This document shows, one piece after another, positions 20,901 to 22,500 of a DNA stretch of 22,500 bases. The first letter of the stretch is position 1. The number at the start of each line of letters is the position of its first letter. The notes under the pieces were generated by a model. That model was not told where the DNA came from and made no database searches. It saw only the letters and a list, made by a program, of their open reading frames with translations. The position numbers and the translations under genes were made by a program. The DNA is from Symbiodinium natans (lineage: Eukaryota; Sar; Dinophyceae; Suessiales; Symbiodiniaceae). The DNA is taken from assembly GCA_905221605.1 (NCBI GenBank), contig CAJNDS010000087.1:1-22500 (forward strand). Reading direction: 5' to 3'.

Positions 20901-22336
20901 GCGAGTGCGAGTGCAGACACAACCCTGGTAGTGAACCCTGGCCCTGGGACAAAGCTAGTTGCGTCTCAGCAGCGACATGGAGCAACAGCGGCGAAGCAAG
21001 GCGCGGATCTCGTCGTGATCCGCTTCGGGAACTTTGGGCGGAGTGAACGCTTTGATGTGGGCATCCTGCAGAAGCCCAGAGCAGGAAGCAAAGTGCGAAA
21101 AGCAAAAAAAACACCAAGACCGCTGAAAGACATATGTTTTCAATTTCAAGGCTCCAAGTAGACTGACCAAAGGTCCGTGCGCTTCGGGTAACTGTCCAAA
21201 AGACCTGGAGAGCAATCTCGCTTTTGCAATCTTCTGCAGTCAAGTCCGGGCCGAATCCGAAAGACTTCGCAAGCTCCGCCTTCAAAGATGCTGCGGCCAC
21301 GGTCAGGCGAACCGGTCCTGGGACTCAGAAAAAAAGCTCACATACCCTGAGAATGTCTTTTCTCGCTGGGCTCTTCCGTGATGCTCTTTCCACTGATTCT
21401 CCCTGGTAACTGGTGAAGGTCAAAGCGTCTGGTACTCGAGCAAAGCAGTTTTGGAAACCAGCAGGGGATGCTTGCGCTTCTCCAGGGCTGCTAGGCTTTT
21501 CGGAAAAACCTTTCGGGCTCCCTCTGCATCGCCCTGCCTCAGCTGTTTCTGATAAAGCATGCATACAGTGGCATACATTCGCGAGACGCGTAGGCCACTG
21601 CAGGTCAGCTGCTGGTAGAGGAAAGTCAAGAAAGCAATCCACACCTTTTTCGAATAGCCAAATTTCTGTGAGCACGCCTCGTATGCTTTGAGTGCCAACT
21701 GGGGTTTCTTGTTGCGCTCGTGGATCCTTGCCAGCTGAAGGTAGACCTGCAGCGCAATTCGGAAGCCGCCGCACTTACCTGCCCCTGCCGCCCCTGCCCT
21801 TCTTGGAATCTGCTCACCGAAAATGCATCTGGCCGAATCTGGCCTGCTTCGCTTCATTGTGGCTGGCGGCCCGGCGGAACACAGCATCTGCAGAGGAATC
21901 TGTCCCGAAGGTGCATTCCAGGTTCATGTACGCGACCCAGATGTTCAGGCGCTCCTTTCCATCCGCAAAACCCACCTCACGGTTCGCAGTGACCCAAGCG
22001 CAATGTGTGCCCAGAATTTCTTGAGAAAACGTGAAGCTCGGTGGCGGGCGTGCTTCACAGCTCGTTCCGCGACTTGTCGAGCTTTCTCCAGGTCGCTCGT
22101 CTTCAAGTGGAAGGCCATGTAGCCTCAGAGGCAGCTGAAGGAGAACGCTTCATATGGATTAACACTCAGAATAATCTGTTTCAAAGCGGCGAATCCAGAG
22201 GATGGAGGTGTCTCCTTTGGTGAGTAGGAGGCGCTCGAAGTCCTCCACGCTCTCCGGGTCCCGGTTTCCGACCGCGTTTCTGTCCTCCTGCTGCCGCAGC
22301 TCGGCGTCTTCCTGCTTCTTCTTGGCCTTCTTTTGC
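14919..22336 (-). CDS. RRP5: RRP5/PDCD11 ribosome biogenesis protein, C-terminal part (10 exons, 5' end outside window)
   Basis: RRP5 is a nucleolar factor for small- and large-subunit pre-rRNA processing; its C-terminal HAT/TPR repeats act in 18S maturation (family knowledge). Minus-strand exons: 22191-22336, 22050-22123, 21844-21975, 21610-21746, 21427-21537, 21280-21317, 21155-21204, 20971-21065, 20822-20895 and 14919-14971, giving about 302 codons ending in TAG. Diagnostic stretches include PESVEDFERLL, KERLNIWVAYMNLE, QLARIHERNKKPQLA, SYPKRTDLWSVYLD, MRFFFKRWLDFE and the C-terminus SKAREYVESQA. Every join preserves phase. Eight donors are GC and one (21154) is GA; all nine internal acceptors are AG|G. 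Introns are 67-109 nt except the last, 5,850 nt. The 22336 acceptor is tentative; upstream exons with the S1 domains lie beyond the window, after a CA/GT-repeat intron. The 72-nt intron 21538-21609 has no stop and could be retained. Confidence 0.9.
15425..15478. repeat. Interrupted poly-C tract
   Basis: Three C runs of roughly 15-20 nt separated by single T residues. It abuts the first copy of the duplicated block. A short C run (16362-16372) follows the second copy, so poly-C borders the pair on both sides. Confidence 0.95.
15479..15778. repeat. ~300-bp duplicated block, copy 1, with GCGGAGGGC minisatellite
   Basis: Starts AAGATGGACACTTAAAGGCC and ends GGTGACTATACCCC then TTCAACCAGATA. The 3' half is a minisatellite of GCGGAGGGC and GCGGAGAGCGC units. 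CCGCAGAATAGACGCAA occurs twice in tandem here but once in copy 2. Copy 2 is at 16039-16361 in the same orientation. Arg/Ala/Glu-rich open frames over it are compositional. Confidence 0.95.
16039..16361. repeat. ~300-bp duplicated block, copy 2
   Basis: Near-identical to 15479-15778 in its first 150 bases and at its end. It differs in the number of GCGGAGGGC-type and GCGCAGAGGGCGCG units, so the arrays have diverged by unit gain or loss. A lone GCAGAATAGACG motif also occurs at about 16004, between the copies. Confidence 0.95.
16440..16870. repeat. Diverged GGGATCC / ATATGAATT repeats and a 20-bp duplication
   Basis: From 16440 to 16640 GGGATCC and TATATGAATTT-like motifs recur every 25-45 bases. 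A 20-bp sequence beginning AAATTCGGAGCC and ending CCGGGCC occurs at about 16649 and again at about 16840. It looks like decayed mobile or satellite sequence. No coding signal. Confidence 0.65.
17032..17629 (-). other. Downstream flank of APC5
   Basis: Between the APC5 stop and the repeats. A 184-codon minus-strand frame (17586-17032) is open, but two shorter frames overlap it on the same strand and I see no family motif, so I do not call it a gene. No poly(A) tract is visible after the APC5 stop. Confidence 0.4.
17630..20182 (-). CDS. APC5: Anaphase-promoting complex subunit 5 (APC5), single exon, nested in an RRP5 intron
   Basis: APC5 is a TPR scaffold subunit of the anaphase-promoting complex/cyclosome, the ubiquitin ligase that drives exit from mitosis. 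This uninterrupted 850-codon frame has the family's landmarks in order: DYDVGVSFLLLRF near residue 14; FGQLARGLVLAFKQTSFEEI then IKLYDAVQDF (residues 122-151); LGLANLSLQMRNLEDALQAL then EDSIRAAQENSD (265-296); ALGLPLLESLSCMAL (337-351); DHALALCHIAED (507-518); EALLCLAKLKLELGDVLGAL (677-696); and a C-terminus with CHELGKNLQRDRHASELRRL and GVTLYPAF, matching the end of animal APC5. Low-complexity inserts lie at about 356-447 (Ser/Ala/Gly), 614-632 (Lys/Gly/Asp) and 752-804 (RSD and Ser/Asp). Human APC5 is 755 residues. The ATG at 20182 follows an in-frame TGA at 20200-20198 and a CTGAG|G at 20196 that could accept a spliced leader. No introns, unlike its neighbours. Confidence 0.93.
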   Translation of the reverse strand: MSHIEPSKWSTLTDYDVGVSFLLLRFAEDQGEVGEVVTETLLDQVKAAKAPAKSAKAGSLKTLADLQKELGASQDRLALEMLISGLQKLDSPDSLFELFRNLETIICRELVSASVMHSSGAFGQLARGLVLAFKQTSFEEIIKLYDAVQDFAQQSNCMGWCTSCTGSTVEVESAGQALPLSLPSLTSKDMVALRPAQDAQVTFLQYANSVQYKFADAAAFLVRCFHDDQRRLQGRLQGRPQNGTALAIHGVHEIHGIHGIQHAVLGLANLSLQMRNLEDALQALEDSIRAAQENSDANCLCASMYLLSLILCKMPNMSKMSSMAATLLRRCLYRSEALGLPLLESLSCMALATILAVPSFSLSRSPSCGDSVSVASNGASTGASNGGAFGALPLASLSSRPSPSSPSSASASWAWAFVGKVGAVGARSGTGLLGALSPAREVREGREVLAHVTLASLLSTQAGSLELLRPKVLLCQAGVSQVFALSSSAMCYQMALDIYKNRLAADDHALALCHIAEDASQTEALHSFLARELLCSRHVWVHVVGPKLGQRLLRQGQTAGIAAILFQTVGALGALGAFNAFDSDAKLRPQKFNNECRQHWGQLLATCQSAREGLDKGKDGKDGKEGHKKEKESLGLCESLLSLATLARALQGAPVFAVAPCIRCMTKTLRLRSFQPEALLCLAKLKLELGDVLGALQLAEETTSTITSHTDATGAGALAPSSVLAKAACLEADCLLELSSRQIDSIDCLDKRRSDRSDRSDHPSNTRKCLDSLFETVLERLGVALTCVSTTSSSDSSDSGDSSQQRRCHYLMARTCHELGKNLQRDRHASELRRLTESMPKMGVTLYPAF
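20183..20389 (-). other. Upstream region of APC5 with an in-frame open stretch closed by one TGA
   Basis: The 63-codon stretch 20389-20198 starts with ATG, is in the same frame as APC5 and contains KSGAISVDKIQELLKPGVP. A single TGA separates it from the APC5 ATG 13 bases later. It could be an older N-terminus cut off by a stop, an upstream ORF or chance. It contains a GTACTTAAAACC duplication. Confidence 0.35.
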
Positions 22337-22380
22337 CTCAGAACCAACTACATGCTCTCACGCGAAAGAATGCACGCACG

Positions 22381-22500
22381 TGCGCACACACACACACACA
22401 CACACACGTGACGCACGTGACACACACACTGACACACACTGACACACGCGGACACACACTGACACACACTGACACACACTGACACACACACTGACACACA
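22381..22500. repeat. (CA)n microsatellite with CACACACTGA higher-order unit
   Basis: Pure CA (22386-22407) followed by repeated ACACACTGAC-type units to the window edge. On the minus strand it lies just upstream of the first visible RRP5 exon, so it belongs to an RRP5 intron. Confidence 0.95.

Noticed and set aside
21317-21400. In-frame reading GESVERASRKSPARKDIL with a GTATGTGAG 'donor' in RRP5
   Set aside because: Resembles the family by chance. The GC-AG intron 21318-21426 gives TTGSPDRGRSIFEG, which matches better and keeps phase on both sides.

Overview
This is nuclear DNA of a eukaryote, most likely a dinoflagellate. The coding regions are cut into small exons (about 40-160 nt). Every splice site I could place uses GC or GA at the 5' end instead of GT, and the 3' end is nearly always AG followed by G. 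Every gene I could support lies on the minus strand, and the rest is rich in microsatellites, poly-C tracts, TTTAGGG-like repeats and short tandem triplications. Non-GT donors, AG|G acceptors and one-directional gene arrays are known dinoflagellate traits. I cannot name the species.

Layout in minus-strand (transcription) order. (1) 22336-14919: the C-terminal third of RRP5/PDCD11, a ribosome-biogenesis HAT/TPR protein, in ten exons; its 5' part lies beyond the window. Eight of its introns are 67-109 nt, but the last is about 5.85 kb. (2) Inside that last intron, on the same strand, 20182-17630 holds a complete 850-codon intronless gene for APC5, a subunit of the anaphase-promoting complex. 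This looks like a retrogene that landed in an intron. The rest of the intron is repeats, including a ~300-bp duplicated block. (3) 14577-14085: a short multi-exon gene I do not recognise. (4) 12930-12706 and possibly 12240-12095: coding-like exons of unknown identity. (5) 11160-9490: a repeat island with G/C hairpins, a long AT-rich block and a 16-bp minisatellite. (6) 8850-7940: weak coding-like segments. (7) About 7010-4035: a Cid1-type terminal nucleotidyltransferase (TUTase or non-canonical poly(A) polymerase) in at least nine exons. One of its introns carries a TTTAGGG-like block between inverted poly-C/poly-G arms. (8) 3555-1777: an acidic then Gln/Gly-rich protein of unknown function. 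The left end is a (GT)n tract, a 51-nt poly-C run and degenerate CCCTAAA-like repeats.

The three recognisable genes are housekeeping functions (pre-rRNA processing, cell-cycle ubiquitylation, RNA 3' tailing) and do not form a pathway. The point of interest is the architecture: an intronless gene nested in an intron on the same strand, a complete lack of GT donors, GA-type introns with matching GA at both boundaries, and repeat blocks that have enlarged normally tiny introns. All exon joins were worked out by hand from frame, phase and family similarity; no alignment or transcript data were available.
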